Of a DNA stretch of 64,000 nt, positions 32,421-40,872 are shown piece by piece. Positions within the stretch are counted from its first letter, which is position 1; each line of letters begins with the position of its first letter. Under the pieces are notes generated by a model. It had not been told where the DNA came from and searched no databases. It was given only the letters and a program-made list of their open reading frames with translations. The stretch is from JAVKFF01 sp040226215 (GTDB lineage: Bacteria; Pseudomonadota; Alphaproteobacteria; DSM-16000; Inquilinaceae): positions 1 to 64,000 of the forward strand of contig JAVKFF010000144.1 in the NCBI GenBank assembly GCA_040226215.1, given 5' to 3'. Made by a program: the position numbers and the translations under genes.

Positions 32421-33564
32421 CGGCCACCCCCATGGCGTCATAGATGCCCAGCGTGTCCGCGCCCAGGCGTTGCTGTCGGGCGAGCGGCAGGTTGAAGGCC
32501 TCCGACAGCCGCTCCAGCGCCAGCCCGGCCACCGCCGGATGGCCGTCCCCGCCGATGATCGTCGGTGCCTGGAACCAGTAGAGGCGGTCGACGAGATGGG
32601 CGCCGATCAGCGCCGCGGCGAGATGGGCGCCGCCCTCCACCAGCACGCGGGTGATGCCGCGCGCCGCGAGCGCGGCCAGCACGGCCGCCGGCGAGGGCAG
32701 CTCGGTGTGGCCGTCGCCGGCCTCGATCACCTCGACGCCGGCCTGACGATAGCCTTCCAGGCGGCTGCGGTCGTTGCCCGGCGCGGTGACCAGCCAGGTC
32801 GGCCGCGTCTCGGCCGTCGCCACCAGGCGAGCGGTCAGCGGCAGCCGCAGGCTGCGGTCCACCACCACGCGCACCGGCGAGCGGTCGGCAAGCCCCGGCA
32901 GGCGGCAGCCGAGATCGGGATCGTCGGCCAGCGCCGTGCCGCTGCCCACCATGATGGCGTCGTAGCGCGCCCTGAGCCCGTGCGCCCAGTCGCGGGATTC
33001 CGGTCCGGTGATCCAGCGGCTTTCGCCGCCATGGGTGGCGATGCGGCCGTCAAGCGACGAGGCCAGCTTGAGCGCCACATAGGGCCGGCCCTGGCGGATG
33101 CGCGTGAGGAAGCCGCGATTGACGGCCGCGGCGGCCACCGCGCCTACCCCCTCCGTCACCCGGATGCCGGCCTCGCGCAGCCGGGCGATGCCACCGCCAT
33201 CGACCCGCGGATCGGGATCCCGCAGCGCCGTCACAACCCGGGCGACGCCGGCCGCCACCAGCGCTTCGGCGCAGGGTGGGGTCCGTCCGTGATGGGCGCA
33301 GGGCTCCAGCGAGACATAGGCCGTCGCGCCCCGGGCTGCCGCGCCGGCCCGGGCCAGCGCCTCGGTCTCGGCGTGCGGCCGGCCGCCGGCCTGGGTCCAG
33401 CCGCGGCCGACCACAAGGCCGTCGGCGACGATAAAGCAGCCGACCGCCGGGTTGGGCGCCACCCGGCCCAGCCCCCGGCGCGCCAGGGCGAGGGCCATCG
33501 CCATGAAGTGCGGATCGTCCGATTCGGGGCGCTCGGAGGCTGCGCCGTCAGTCGGCGACGCCAT
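32410..33564 (-). CDS. ribD: Bifunctional riboflavin deaminase/reductase RibD
   Basis: RibD (384 aa). The N-terminal deaminase (residues ~15-150) has zinc motif HAETEAL and PCAHHGRTPPC. The C-terminal reductase shows PYVALKLASSLDGRIATHGGESRWITG, DAIMVGSGTALADDPDLGCR and RVLVEGGAHLAAALI. It performs steps two and three of riboflavin synthesis. The start overlaps the end of nrdR by 17 bp, and the stop overlaps the M20 peptidase start, indicating tight coupling. No FMN riboswitch is apparent in this cluster. Confidence 0.96.
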   Translation of the reverse strand: MASPTDGAASERPESDDPHFMAMALALARRGLGRVAPNPAVGCFIVADGLVVGRGWTQAGGRPHAETEALARAGAAARGATAYVSLEPCAHHGRTPPCAEALVAAGVARVVTALRDPDPRVDGGGIARLREAGIRVTEGVGAVAAAAVNRGFLTRIRQGRPYVALKLASSLDGRIATHGGESRWITGPESRDWAHGLRARYDAIMVGSGTALADDPDLGCRLPGLADRSPVRVVVDRSLRLPLTARLVATAETRPTWLVTAPGNDRSRLEGYRQAGVEVIEAGDGHTELPSPAAVLAALAARGITRVLVEGGAHLAAALIGAHLVDRLYWFQAPTIIGGDGHPAVAGLALERLSEAFNLPLARQQRLGADTLGIYDAMGVADVT

Positions 33565-34018
33565 CGGCGTCCAGCTTCAGCTGGTCCACGAACTCGGTGA
33601 ACTCCCCGGGCTCGCGGAAATCCTTGTAGACCGAGGCGTAGCGCACATAGGCGACCTTATCGAGGGCGGCGAGCTGGCGCATCACCATCTCGCCGATCAC
33701 CTTGGACGGGATCTCGGTCTCGCCGGAGCTCTCGAGCTGACGGGTCATCGAATTCACCAGCCGCTCGACCCGATCGGTCGCGATGTCGCGCTTGCGCAGC
33801 GCGATCTTCAGCGAGCGGAACAGCTTTTCGCGGTCGAACGGCTCGCGCGAGCCGTTGGTCTTGACCACGGTCAGCTCGCGGATCTGCACCCGCTCGAAGG
33901 TGGTGAAACGGGCGCCGCAGGCCGGACAGAAGCGCCGGCGGCGGATCGCGGAGTTGTCTTCGGTCGGACGCGAGTCCTTCACTTGCGTATCGTCATGCCC
34001 GCAGAAAGGACACCGCAT
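33548..34018 (-). CDS. nrdR: Transcriptional repressor NrdR
   Basis: NrdR (156 aa), the nucleotide-sensing repressor of ribonucleotide-reductase genes. The zinc ribbon MRCPFCGHDDTQVKDSRP...RRRRFCPACGARFTTFE is complete, followed by the ATP-cone (REPFDREKLFRSLKIALRKRDI). ATG 34018 is the family start; an extension to 34066 is not conserved. It lies between glyA (50 bp upstream) and ribD, which it overlaps, in the classical glyA-nrdR-ribD order. Confidence 0.97.
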   Translation of the reverse strand: MRCPFCGHDDTQVKDSRPTEDNSAIRRRRFCPACGARFTTFERVQIRELTVVKTNGSREPFDREKLFRSLKIALRKRDIATDRVERLVNSMTRQLESSGETEIPSKVIGEMVMRQLAALDKVAYVRYASVYKDFREPGEFTEFVDQLKLDADGVAD

Positions 34019-34068
34019 CGCCCTACCCCCCCTTCCTCTTCTGTCGCTCGATGGCCGGCCTGCCAATC

Positions 34069-35370
34069 CTATCGGTAGATTGGGAACCGGCCGGTCAGCG
34101 CCTTGACCCGCTCGTGCACCGCGTTTTCGACCGCGCTGTTGTCCTCGCGGTTCGCCGCCAGCCCGTCGAGCACCTCGACGATCAGCTCGCCCACCTGGCG
34201 GAATTCCGCCTGGCCGAAGCCGCGGGTTGTCGCCGCCGGGCTGCCGACCCGCACGCCCGAGGTCACCGTCGGTTTCTCCGGGTCGAAGGGCACGCCGTTC
34301 TTGTTGCAGGTGATGCCGGCCGCTTCCAGTGAGGTCTCGGCGATATTGCCCGTCAGCCCCTTGGGCCGGAGATCGACCAGGGCGAGATGGGTGTCGGTGC
34401 CACCGGACACGATGTCCAGGCCGCCCTCCTGCAGCGTCGCCGCCAGCGTCTTGGCGTTGTCGACCACGGCGCGGGCATAGGTCTTGAAGCTGGGCGACAA
34501 GGCCTCGCCGAATGCCACCGCCTTGGCGGCGATGACATGCATCAGCGGGCCGCCCTGCAGGCCCGGGAACAGGGCCGAGTTGATCTTCTTGCCCAGGTCG
34601 AGGTCGTTCGACAGCACCATGCCGCCGCGCGGACCGCGCAGCGTCTTGTGCGTCGTCGTGGTCACCACATGGGCATGCGGCAGCGGGCTCGGATGCACGC
34701 CGCCGGCGACCAGGCCGGCGAAATGCGCCATGTCCACCATCAGATAGGCGCCGACGCTGTCGGCGATCTCGCGGAAGCGCTTGAAGTCGATCTCACGCGG
34801 ATAGGCCGAGCCGCCGGCGATGATCATCTTGGGCTTGTGCTCGCGCGCCATGTCGGCCAGCACGTCGTAGTCGATCAGCGCGTCCTGCTGGCGCACGCCA
34901 TAGCTGACCGCGTTGAACCACTTGCCCGACAGGTTCGGCGGCGCGCCGTGGGTCAGGTGGCCGCCGGCCGCCAGCGACAGGCCCATGATGGTATCGCCCG
35001 GCTTCAGCAGGGCCAGCATCACCGTCTGGTTCGCCTGCGCGCCGGAATGGGGCTGCACATTGGCGAAGGCGCAGCCGAACAGCTTCTTCGCCCGCTCGAT
35101 GGCCAGGCTCTCGGCCACGTCGACATACTCGCAGCCGCCGTAGTAGCGGCGCCCTGGGTAGCCCTCGGCGTATTTGTTGGTCAGCACCGATCCCTGGGCT
35201 TCCAGGACGGCGCGCGAGACGATGTTCTCGCTGGCGATCAGCTCGATCTGCTCCTGCTGGCGCCTCAGCTCGTCGCCGATCGCGTCGAAGACTTCCCGGT
35301 CCCGCTCCGCCAGATCGTCGTGGAAGAAGGAGTCGAAGACGGACCGGGCCTCGGGTGACGTGCTGTTCAT
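34069..35370 (-). CDS. glyA: Serine hydroxymethyltransferase
   Basis: SHMT (433 aa) interconverts serine and glycine with tetrahydrofolate. Motifs: EQIELIASENIVSRAVLEAQGS, YPGRRYYGGCEYVD, PHSGAQANQTV, DMAHFAGLVAGG and the PLP-lysine block VVTTTTHKTLRGPRGG. ATG 35370 follows AGGGATATGG. It heads the glyA-nrdR-rib-nusB-thiL series. A glycine riboswitch was looked for in the 109-bp gap to rpiB but not seen. Confidence 0.98.
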   Translation of the reverse strand: MNSTSPEARSVFDSFFHDDLAERDREVFDAIGDELRRQQEQIELIASENIVSRAVLEAQGSVLTNKYAEGYPGRRYYGGCEYVDVAESLAIERAKKLFGCAFANVQPHSGAQANQTVMLALLKPGDTIMGLSLAAGGHLTHGAPPNLSGKWFNAVSYGVRQQDALIDYDVLADMAREHKPKMIIAGGSAYPREIDFKRFREIADSVGAYLMVDMAHFAGLVAGGVHPSPLPHAHVVTTTTHKTLRGPRGGMVLSNDLDLGKKINSALFPGLQGGPLMHVIAAKAVAFGEALSPSFKTYARAVVDNAKTLAATLQEGGLDIVSGGTDTHLALVDLRPKGLTGNIAETSLEAAGITCNKNGVPFDPEKPTVTSGVRVGSPAATTRGFGQAEFRQVGELIVEVLDGLAANREDNSAVENAVHERVKALTGRFPIYR

Positions 35371-35479
35371 ATGTGAACCATATCCCTTCTGTTCTGCCCC
35401 TTGGACGGGGCGCACCCTGCCCCGGCGCCGATCCGGCGCGATCGGCCGCGCGGTGGCGGGCGCATGGCCATGCAGCGGA

Positions 35480-35917
35480 CTACACGGCGGAAAGCTTGGC
35501 GACCCTGCGGTCGTGACGGCCGCCTTGGTAGGCGGTCTTGAGGAAGACGTCCAGACACTCCCGGGCGACTTCCGGCCCGATCAGCCGGGCGCCGAGCGCG
35601 AGGACGTTCGCATCGTTGTGTTCGCGGGCGAGCCGCGCGCTCGTCACGTCGTGACACAGCGCCGCGCGCACGGCCGGATTCCGGTTCGCCGCGATCGAGA
35701 TGCCGATCCCGGTCCCGCAGATGACGACGCCCCGTTCCGCCTCGCCGGCGGCGATCACCTCTCCCATCCGGCGTCCGAAATCGGGGTAGTCGACCGACTT
35801 GTTCTCCAGCGTGCCGAGGTCCAGGACTTCGACGCCCTGGTCGCGCAGATGGGTTGCCAGCTGCGCCTTGAGGTCGAAGCCGGCGTGATCGGATGCGAGA
35901 GCGACGGGGCTGGCCAT
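35480..35917 (-). CDS. rpiB: Ribose-5-phosphate isomerase B
   Basis: RpiB (145 aa) interconverts ribose-5-P and ribulose-5-P, the latter being the RibB substrate. Features: VALASDHAGFDLKAQL, VEVLDLGTLENKSVDYPDF, GVVICGTGIGISIAANRNPAVRAALCHD (catalytic Cys in the CGTGIG motif) and SARLAREHNDANVLALGARLIG. A rpiB-glyA-nrdR order is common in alphaproteobacteria. ATG 35917. It is transcribed leftward, divergent from gcdH. Confidence 0.97.
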   Translation of the reverse strand: MASPVALASDHAGFDLKAQLATHLRDQGVEVLDLGTLENKSVDYPDFGRRMGEVIAAGEAERGVVICGTGIGISIAANRNPAVRAALCHDVTSARLAREHNDANVLALGARLIGPEVARECLDVFLKTAYQGGRHDRRVAKLSAV

Positions 35918-36130
35918 CGGATGAAGACTGCCTCAGCGGGAACGGAAATTCGAGGGGTTATTGTTGCCGGACGGCCAAAGCGACACAAGATTTGGTGTCA
36001 TGCCGGGCGCTCATGCCACGTCCGCGCCGATGCAACGCTGCCGCGGGCCACGCGGGCCATCCTGGCAGAGCTGCGCCGATGGCGGTGACCGGAACGCGCC
36101 CGGTGCGCTATGGTGTCGGCGAAATGGGGC

Positions 36131-36173
36131 ATGACAAGCCAGGGCCGGCCCTTTATTTTAGGCTTAAAATAAA
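36131..36173 (+). promoter_or_regulatory. gcdH promoter overlapped by an AT-rich palindrome
   Basis: ATGACA (36131-36136) and TATTTT (36154-36159) are 17 bp apart. A perfect inverted repeat, arms TTTATTTTA (36152-36160) and TAAAATAAA (36165-36173) with a 4-nt GGCT centre, covers the -10 box. It lies 33 bp before the gcdH ATG and probably binds a repressor; the regulator is not identified here. Confidence 0.6.
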
Positions 36174-36205
36174 TTCACCGTCCCGCCGTGCCGAGGAGCG
36201 CTTCG

Positions 36206-37420
36206 ATGACCGCCGCACCATCCGCCGATACCAAGCCCGCCAACCTGCGGCCGAGCTTCAACTGGGAAGACCCGCTGCACCTCGACGCGCAGCTCAGCGA
36301 GGACGAGCGCATGATCCGCGACGCGGCCCATGCCTACTGCCAGGAGAAGCTGATGCCCCGCGTGCTGGAGGCTAACCGGCACGAAGTGTTCCATCGCGAG
36401 ATCATGAACGAGATGGGCGAGCTCGGCTTTCTCGGCGCTACCCTGCCGGAGGAATATGGCTGCGCCGGCGTCAACTACGTCTGCTACGGCCTGATCGCCC
36501 GGGAGGTGGAGCGCGTGGACAGCGGCTACCGCTCGACCATGTCGGTGCAGTCCTCGCTGGTCATGTACCCGATCTACGCCTTCGGCAGCGATAGCCAGAA
36601 GAAGAAGTACCTGCCCAAGCTGGCCAGCGGCGAATGGGTCGGCTGCTTCGGGCTGACCGAGCCCGATGCCGGATCCGACCCCGGCGCCATGAAGACGCGG
36701 GCGAAGAAGACCGCCGGCGGCTATCGCCTGTCCGGTGCGAAGATGTGGATCACCAATTCCTCGATCGCCGATGTCTTCGTGGTCTGGGCCAAGGATGACG
36801 AGGGCGACATCCGCGGCTTCATCCTCGACAAGGGCATGAAGGGGCTGAGCGCGCCGAAGATCGAGGGCAAGTTCTCGCTGCGCGCCTCGGTCACCGGCGA
36901 GATCGTCATGGACGAGGTCGAGGTGCCGGAAGAGAACCTGCTGCCCAATGTGAAGGGGCTGAAGGGGCCCTTCTCCTGCCTCAACAACGCCCGCTTCGGT
37001 ATCGCCTGGGGCGCGATGGGCGCGGCGGAGTTCTGCTGGCACGCCGCGCGCGCCTACACCATGGAGCGCAAGATGTTCGGCCGGCCGCTCGCCAACACCC
37101 AGCTCATCCAGAAGAAGCTGGCGGACATGCAGACGGAGATCACGCTCGGCCTGCAGGGCGCGCTGCAGCTCGGCCGCATGAAGGACGCCGGCACCGCCGC
37201 GCCGGAGGCCATCAGCCTGATGAAGCGCAACAACTGCGGCAAGGCGCTGGACATCGCCCGGGTTGCCCGCGACATGCACGGCGGCAACGGCGTGGCGGAC
37301 GAATACCATGTCATCCGCCACGTCATGAACCTGGAGGCGGTCAACACCTATGAGGGCACCCACGACGTGCATGCCCTCATCCTCGGTCGCGCCCAGACCG
37401 GCCTCAACGCCTTCGGCTGA
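36206..37420 (+). CDS. gcdH: Acyl-CoA dehydrogenase, probably glutaryl-CoA dehydrogenase
   Basis: FAD-dependent acyl-CoA dehydrogenase (404 aa) closest in pattern to glutaryl-CoA dehydrogenase, which oxidatively decarboxylates glutaryl-CoA in lysine/tryptophan breakdown. Motifs: FNWEDPLHLDAQLSEDERMIRD at the N-terminus, LPEEYGCAGVNYVCYGLIAREVERVDSGYRSTMSVQSSLVM, GCFGLTEPDAGSDPGAM, and the catalytic Glu in NTYEGTHDVHALILGRAQTG (~residue 371). The RVDSGYRS..VQSSLVM block is characteristic of GcdH. ATG 36206 follows GAGGAG; a GTG at 36188 is less likely. It is a single-gene unit with its own operator and terminator. Confidence 0.92.
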   Translation: MTAAPSADTKPANLRPSFNWEDPLHLDAQLSEDERMIRDAAHAYCQEKLMPRVLEANRHEVFHREIMNEMGELGFLGATLPEEYGCAGVNYVCYGLIAREVERVDSGYRSTMSVQSSLVMYPIYAFGSDSQKKKYLPKLASGEWVGCFGLTEPDAGSDPGAMKTRAKKTAGGYRLSGAKMWITNSSIADVFVVWAKDDEGDIRGFILDKGMKGLSAPKIEGKFSLRASVTGEIVMDEVEVPEENLLPNVKGLKGPFSCLNNARFGIAWGAMGAAEFCWHAARAYTMERKMFGRPLANTQLIQKKLADMQTEITLGLQGALQLGRMKDAGTAAPEAISLMKRNNCGKALDIARVARDMHGGNGVADEYHVIRHVMNLEAVNTYEGTHDVHALILGRAQTGLNAFG

Positions 37421-37445
37421 GCCCGCTCTCCATTGCGTGCCGGAA

Positions 37446-37487
37446 CGAAAAAAGGGCCCGCGGTGTCGACCGCGGGCCCTTCTTTCT
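37446..37487. terminator. Bidirectional terminator, gcdH / PRC-barrel gene
   Basis: Perfect 13-bp stem AAGGGCCCGCGGT (37452-37464) / ACCGCGGGCCCTT (37469-37481) with GTCG loop. TTCTTTCT follows on the plus strand and a T6 tract on the minus strand, so it can serve both convergent genes. Confidence 0.88.
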
Positions 37488-37515
37488 ACCTCGGGGACCA
37501 GTCAGGTCCGACAGG

Positions 37516-38547
37516 TCAGCCTTCCGGCGTCAGCCGCATGGTCTCGCGGTCCTCGGTGTAGGCTTCCTGCTCATAGGCCGGGACCTCGTCGAACTGCGCC
37601 TCGGTGAACGGCGTGGCGATGTAGAGATAGCCGTCCTCGTCCTGGTAGATCTCGACCTCGCCGAAACCGACGGCGACGGGCTTCTCGCCCATGCCAAGGA
37701 AACCGCCGACATCCACGACCACGACGTCCACGCCGCCGTCAGCGGTCAGCACGACGTTGCCGACATCGCCGACATACACGTTCTCGCTGCTGTAGACCTC
37801 CGCATCGATCAGGTTGTCGGTATCGATGGTGCCGGTCTCGACCCGGGTCATGTTGGCGAACGGATTGTCCTCCATGACCTCCTCGGAAGCCGCCTGATCC
37901 TGCGGTACCGCCTCCTCGGTCATCGGCTCTTCGGTGGTCGCGTCCTCGGCCATCTGCTGGTCGGCCGCTCCCTCCTCGGTCACCGGCTCCTCGGTGGTGT
38001 CCTCGGCCATCTGCTGGTCGGTGCCCTCCTCGGCCACCGGCTCCTCGGTGGTGGCGTCCGTGACGGTCTGGTCCTCCTCGACCATCTCGTCCTCGTCCGT
38101 CTGCTGGTCCGAGGCCATGGTGTCGTGCTCGGCCCGTTCGAACGGCTCGGCGGCCTCCAGCTCCTCGGCCGAGGCGTCGGAGACCACGCGGAACTCGCCC
38201 TCGCCGGTCTCGACGATGGTGAGGCGGTTGAAGTCCACCGCCACGTCCTTCTCGCCGATGCCGATGAAGCCGCCGACGCCGATGATGACGGCGTGAACCG
38301 TGCCGTCCTCGCCGATCAGGGCGTCATTGACGCTGCCGATCGCCTCGGCATCCTCGGCCTCGGAGGTGTAGACACTGAGGCCCATGAGGTTGGACGCCAG
38401 ATAGCCCTGGGCGTTCGCGTCCAGGGTCGCGGTATCGGTCAGCCGCAGGTGGGTTTGCGCCTCCATGTCGCCCGACGTCTCCGTCTGGGCCATGACGGGT
38501 GCGCTCAACAGCGCCACAAGGGCCGTCGTCGCAAACAGTTTACGCAT
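37516..38547 (-). CDS. Secreted PRC-barrel protein with acidic repeats
   Basis: 343 aa. The signal peptide MRKLFATTALVALLSAPVMA is cleaved before QTE. Two PRC-barrel-like domains flank a low-complexity acidic linker: residues ~48-125 (ASNLMGLSVYTSEAEDAEAIGSV ... VGGFIGIGEKDVAVDFNRL) and ~245-320 (LIDAEVYSSENVYVGDV ... VGGFLGMGEKPVAVGF). The linker (~140-220) contains imperfect repeats around TEEPVTEEGAADQQMAED. The protein is strongly acidic and probably periplasmic. Such PRC proteins in alphaproteobacteria are often stress-induced, which fits the EcfG-like box upstream. Function unknown. ATG has GGAGGAC ahead. Confidence 0.82.
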   Translation of the reverse strand: MRKLFATTALVALLSAPVMAQTETSGDMEAQTHLRLTDTATLDANAQGYLASNLMGLSVYTSEAEDAEAIGSVNDALIGEDGTVHAVIIGVGGFIGIGEKDVAVDFNRLTIVETGEGEFRVVSDASAEELEAAEPFERAEHDTMASDQQTDEDEMVEEDQTVTDATTEEPVAEEGTDQQMAEDTTEEPVTEEGAADQQMAEDATTEEPMTEEAVPQDQAASEEVMEDNPFANMTRVETGTIDTDNLIDAEVYSSENVYVGDVGNVVLTADGGVDVVVVDVGGFLGMGEKPVAVGFGEVEIYQDEDGYLYIATPFTEAQFDEVPAYEQEAYTEDRETMRLTPEG

Positions 38548-38601
38548 TGATCTGTCCTCCAGAATGAGGTTGCTGCGATTGCTCTCGCACTACGCACCCC
38601 A

Positions 38602-38627
38602 AACAGGAGGTTCAGATCGAAGGTTCC
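38602..38627 (-). promoter_or_regulatory. EcfG-like promoter before the PRC-barrel gene
   Basis: Minus-strand GGAAC (38623-38627), 18-bp spacer, GTT (38602-38604), about 55 bp before the ATG. It resembles the GGAAC-N17/18-GTT consensus of the alphaproteobacterial general-stress sigma factor EcfG. Confidence 0.5.
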
Positions 38628-38697
38628 GCACCGCCGGGAAATAATTGAACACACCTGCCATACAGCCGTGGCGGGTCGCGACGGCTCTCGAGCCGGC

Positions 38698-39588
38698 TCA
38701 GGACTGCGCGCTGATCATCTTGAAGATGCCGGAAAAATCGGTGTCACCCTCGCCCTGGTTGACGAACAGCGAATAGAGCGCCGTCGCCTCCGCGCCCAGC
38801 GGGGTCGAGGCGCCGGCGGCGTTCGCCGCCTCCTGCGCCAGGCGCAAATCCTTCAGCATCATCGCCGCGGTGAAACCCGGCTGGTAGTCGCGATTGGCGG
38901 GCGATGTCGGCACCGGTCCCGGCACCGGGCAGTAGGTCGTCAGCGACCAGCACTGGCCAGAGCTCTTCGAGGCGATGTCGAACAGGCGCTGGCGATCGAG
39001 CCCCAGCCGGTCGGCGAGCGCGAAGGCCTCCGACACCGCCAGCATGGAGATGCCCAGCACCATGTTGTTGCAGATCTTCGCCGCCTGCCCGGCGCCAGCG
39101 TCGCCGGCATGCACGATGGTCTTGCCCATCGCCTGGAGGATCGGCCGGGCCGCCTCACAGGCCGTCTCCGGTCCGCCCACCATGAAGGTCAGCGACCCCG
39201 CCTGCGCACCGCCCACACCGCCGGACACCGGCGCGTCGATCATCGCAAAGCCATTTCCCGCGGCGGCCTCCGCCACCGCCCGCGCGGTCGCCACGTCGAT
39301 CGTCGAGCAGTCGATCAGCAGCGTGCCCGCCGGTGCCGAGGCCAGCACGCCGCCATCGGCCTCGTAGACCACGCGCACGGCCTGGCCGGCCGGCAGCATG
39401 GTGACGACCGCGTCGACATCCGTGACCGCCTCGGCGATCGACGCCGCCACCGCCACGCCGTGACCGGCCGCCTGCTCCAGGTTGGCCGATACGAGGTCGA
39501 AGCCCCGCACCGCGTGACCGGCCTTGACCAGATTGGCCGCCATCGGTCCGCCCATGTTGCCAAGGCCGATGAATCCGATCGTCGCCAT
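38698..39588 (-). CDS. mmsB: 3-hydroxyisobutyrate dehydrogenase
   Basis: Beta-hydroxyacid dehydrogenase (296 aa) of valine catabolism. N-terminal NAD site ATIGFIGLGNMGGPMAANLVKAGH, substrate-binding block MIDAPVSGGVGGAQAGSLTFMVGG, catalytic Lys in GAGQAAKICNNMVLGISM (~residue 171) and the C-terminal FTAAMMLKDLRLAQEAA. The pattern matches MmsB rather than tartronate-semialdehyde reductase, although that is the main alternative. ATG 39588 with GGGAGGG upstream. No other mms genes are adjacent. Confidence 0.93.
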   Translation of the reverse strand: MATIGFIGLGNMGGPMAANLVKAGHAVRGFDLVSANLEQAAGHGVAVAASIAEAVTDVDAVVTMLPAGQAVRVVYEADGGVLASAPAGTLLIDCSTIDVATARAVAEAAAGNGFAMIDAPVSGGVGGAQAGSLTFMVGGPETACEAARPILQAMGKTIVHAGDAGAGQAAKICNNMVLGISMLAVSEAFALADRLGLDRQRLFDIASKSSGQCWSLTTYCPVPGPVPTSPANRDYQPGFTAAMMLKDLRLAQEAANAAGASTPLGAEATALYSLFVNQGEGDTDFSGIFKMISAQS

Positions 39589-40537
39589 CGATGCTGCCCT
39601 CCCTTGCGCCGGCGCGGGCCGCAGTTGTCAACAGGTGCTTTCGGCCCGCCTGTCACGACCCCGCGACCATCCCCCGTGACTACCTCATGTCATCGGCGCA
39701 CGGAAGCGGCTGGTTCGTCATGTCCTCCGCGCACCGGCCACTGCCCCGGCTGCGATGACAGGCGCGCTGGCCCACCCCGGCGGTCATGCCCCTGTTGCCT
39801 GAACACTGTCCCGCCACGCCTGGCCAGACACGCCATGTCTGGGTGCCGGTCCCGGACCGGCATCCCAGCCCTGAAATCAGATGAGAATCCATATCCATTT
39901 CAACCGCGAAGCACATGAGTTGAAACAATTCTCTTCGGTCATTCTGGCATGGACAATCCGTCCGGCCGCCGGCACGTGCGACGGCGGATGGTCCGCTGCA
40001 TGGCGCGGCTTTCGGGCCGAACCGGCGACACACCGGACACATGGCCGGCCGGCGACTGTCTCGCGACAGGGTCCGTGTGCGGATGACCGCGGCGCGGCGT
40101 TGACATCGGTCGGCCGCGGGCGCCGCCTCGACGAACGAGGCCGTCACCGCGCGGCGGTCACCGGCAACGTCATGGCGACCGCTGCTGGCCGGCTAACGTT
40201 CCCCAGAGATATCCACAACACGCGGGACCGGATGCCCGCTCGTTCCCGTGCCAGGCGAGGTGGGTTTACCGCCTTGCAGGTTCGGCGCGTGTTGCGGACC
40301 GAGCCGACACGGCCCGATGCAGCGCAGACCGCAAGTGGAGCGATCACCCTTCCAAGATGTTCAGGCAGCGTGTCAGTCGCCTGCCAGGCGTTTCGGACGA
40401 GCGGCTGAATGATCACTCCCGCGATACTCGTTCCCGCACCGTGACGGAAAAAGTAAACATTGGTTGGATTCTTTCCAAAATCGGTTGAGTTGGTCCGCCA
40501 CGGCACCATATCCGCGTTGGAAACCTTGGAGGCTGCC
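39589..40537. other. 949-bp stretch without a convincing gene
   Basis: Open frames here have unlike-protein composition (Arg/Cys-rich or His/Asp-rich shadows), no ribosome binding sites and no recognisable motif. It holds partial palindromes (CCGGTCCCGGACCGG near 39852) like the dispersed GTCGTCCC family, and AT-richer patches at 39880-39950 and 40440-40490 that may be promoter DNA for DUF1328. It could hide a small RNA, but no terminator-ended transcript could be seen. Confidence 0.5.
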
Positions 40538-40714
40538 ATGCTTATGTGGGCTCTCATTTTCCTGGCCGTGGCGGTGATCGCCGCCATCTTCGGCTTCACC
40601 GGCATCGCCGTGGTCGCGGCCGAAATCGCCCAGATCATCTTCTTCATCTTCCTGGTGCTGTTCGTGGTCATGCTGATCACCCACCTGGTTCGGGGCCGCG
40701 CGCCGCGACCCTGA
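40538..40714 (+). CDS. DUF1328 (YtjA-type) small membrane protein
   Basis: A 58-residue protein with two membrane helices: MLMWALIFLAVAVIAAIFGF and AAEIAQIIFFIFLVLFVVML, with TGIAVVAAEIAQ between and a basic tail HLVRGRAPRP. This is the DUF1328/YtjA family of inner-membrane proteins, often induced in stress, with no defined function. ATG 40538 has GGAGG at ideal distance; upstream in-frame starts are ignored. A good terminator follows, so it is monocistronic. Confidence 0.93.
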   Translation: MLMWALIFLAVAVIAAIFGFTGIAVVAAEIAQIIFFIFLVLFVVMLITHLVRGRAPRP

Positions 40715-40736
40715 TCCTCGACGGCTGTCGCCACCG

Positions 40737-40765
40737 AGGCCCCGGATGCCCGTCCGGGGCCTTTC
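40737..40765 (+). terminator. Terminator after the DUF1328 gene
   Basis: Stem AGGCCCCGGA (40737-40746) / TCCGGGGCCT (40753-40762), 6-nt loop, followed by TT. It lies 22 bp past the stop. Confidence 0.8.
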
Positions 40766-40794
40766 GCGTGCCGGGACATATTTTTCCGGCTCCC

Positions 40795-40823
40795 TGTCGA
40801 AACCGGCCGCCGCGCGGCGTCGT
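40795..40823 (+). promoter_or_regulatory. ECF42-type promoter before the YciI/sigma pair
   Basis: TGTCGA (40795-40800), 17 bp, then CGTCGT (40818-40823). This matches the signature reported for ECF42 sigma factors (TGTCGA at -35, CGA/TC at -10). It lies 50 bp before the YciI-like gene whose partner is an ECF42-type sigma factor, indicating autoregulation. Confidence 0.75.
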
Positions 40824-40872
40824 AGGTGCATGACGGGGGCGGTCCCCGTCGCGACACCGAGGAGTGACAGCC

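Noticed and set aside
35371..35479. Glycine riboswitch before glyA
   Set aside because: No paired aptamer-like stems or expression platform could be recognised in the 109-bp gap.
40206..40218. Single DnaA-box-like ATATCCACAA
   Set aside because: Only one imperfect copy, no AT-rich unwinding region, and none of the genes usual around an alphaproteobacterial origin.
39881..40408. 175-codon open frame in the gene-free stretch
   Set aside because: Arg/Thr/Ala-rich composition without hydrophobic core, no ribosome binding site and no recognisable motif; high-GC DNA produces such frames by chance.
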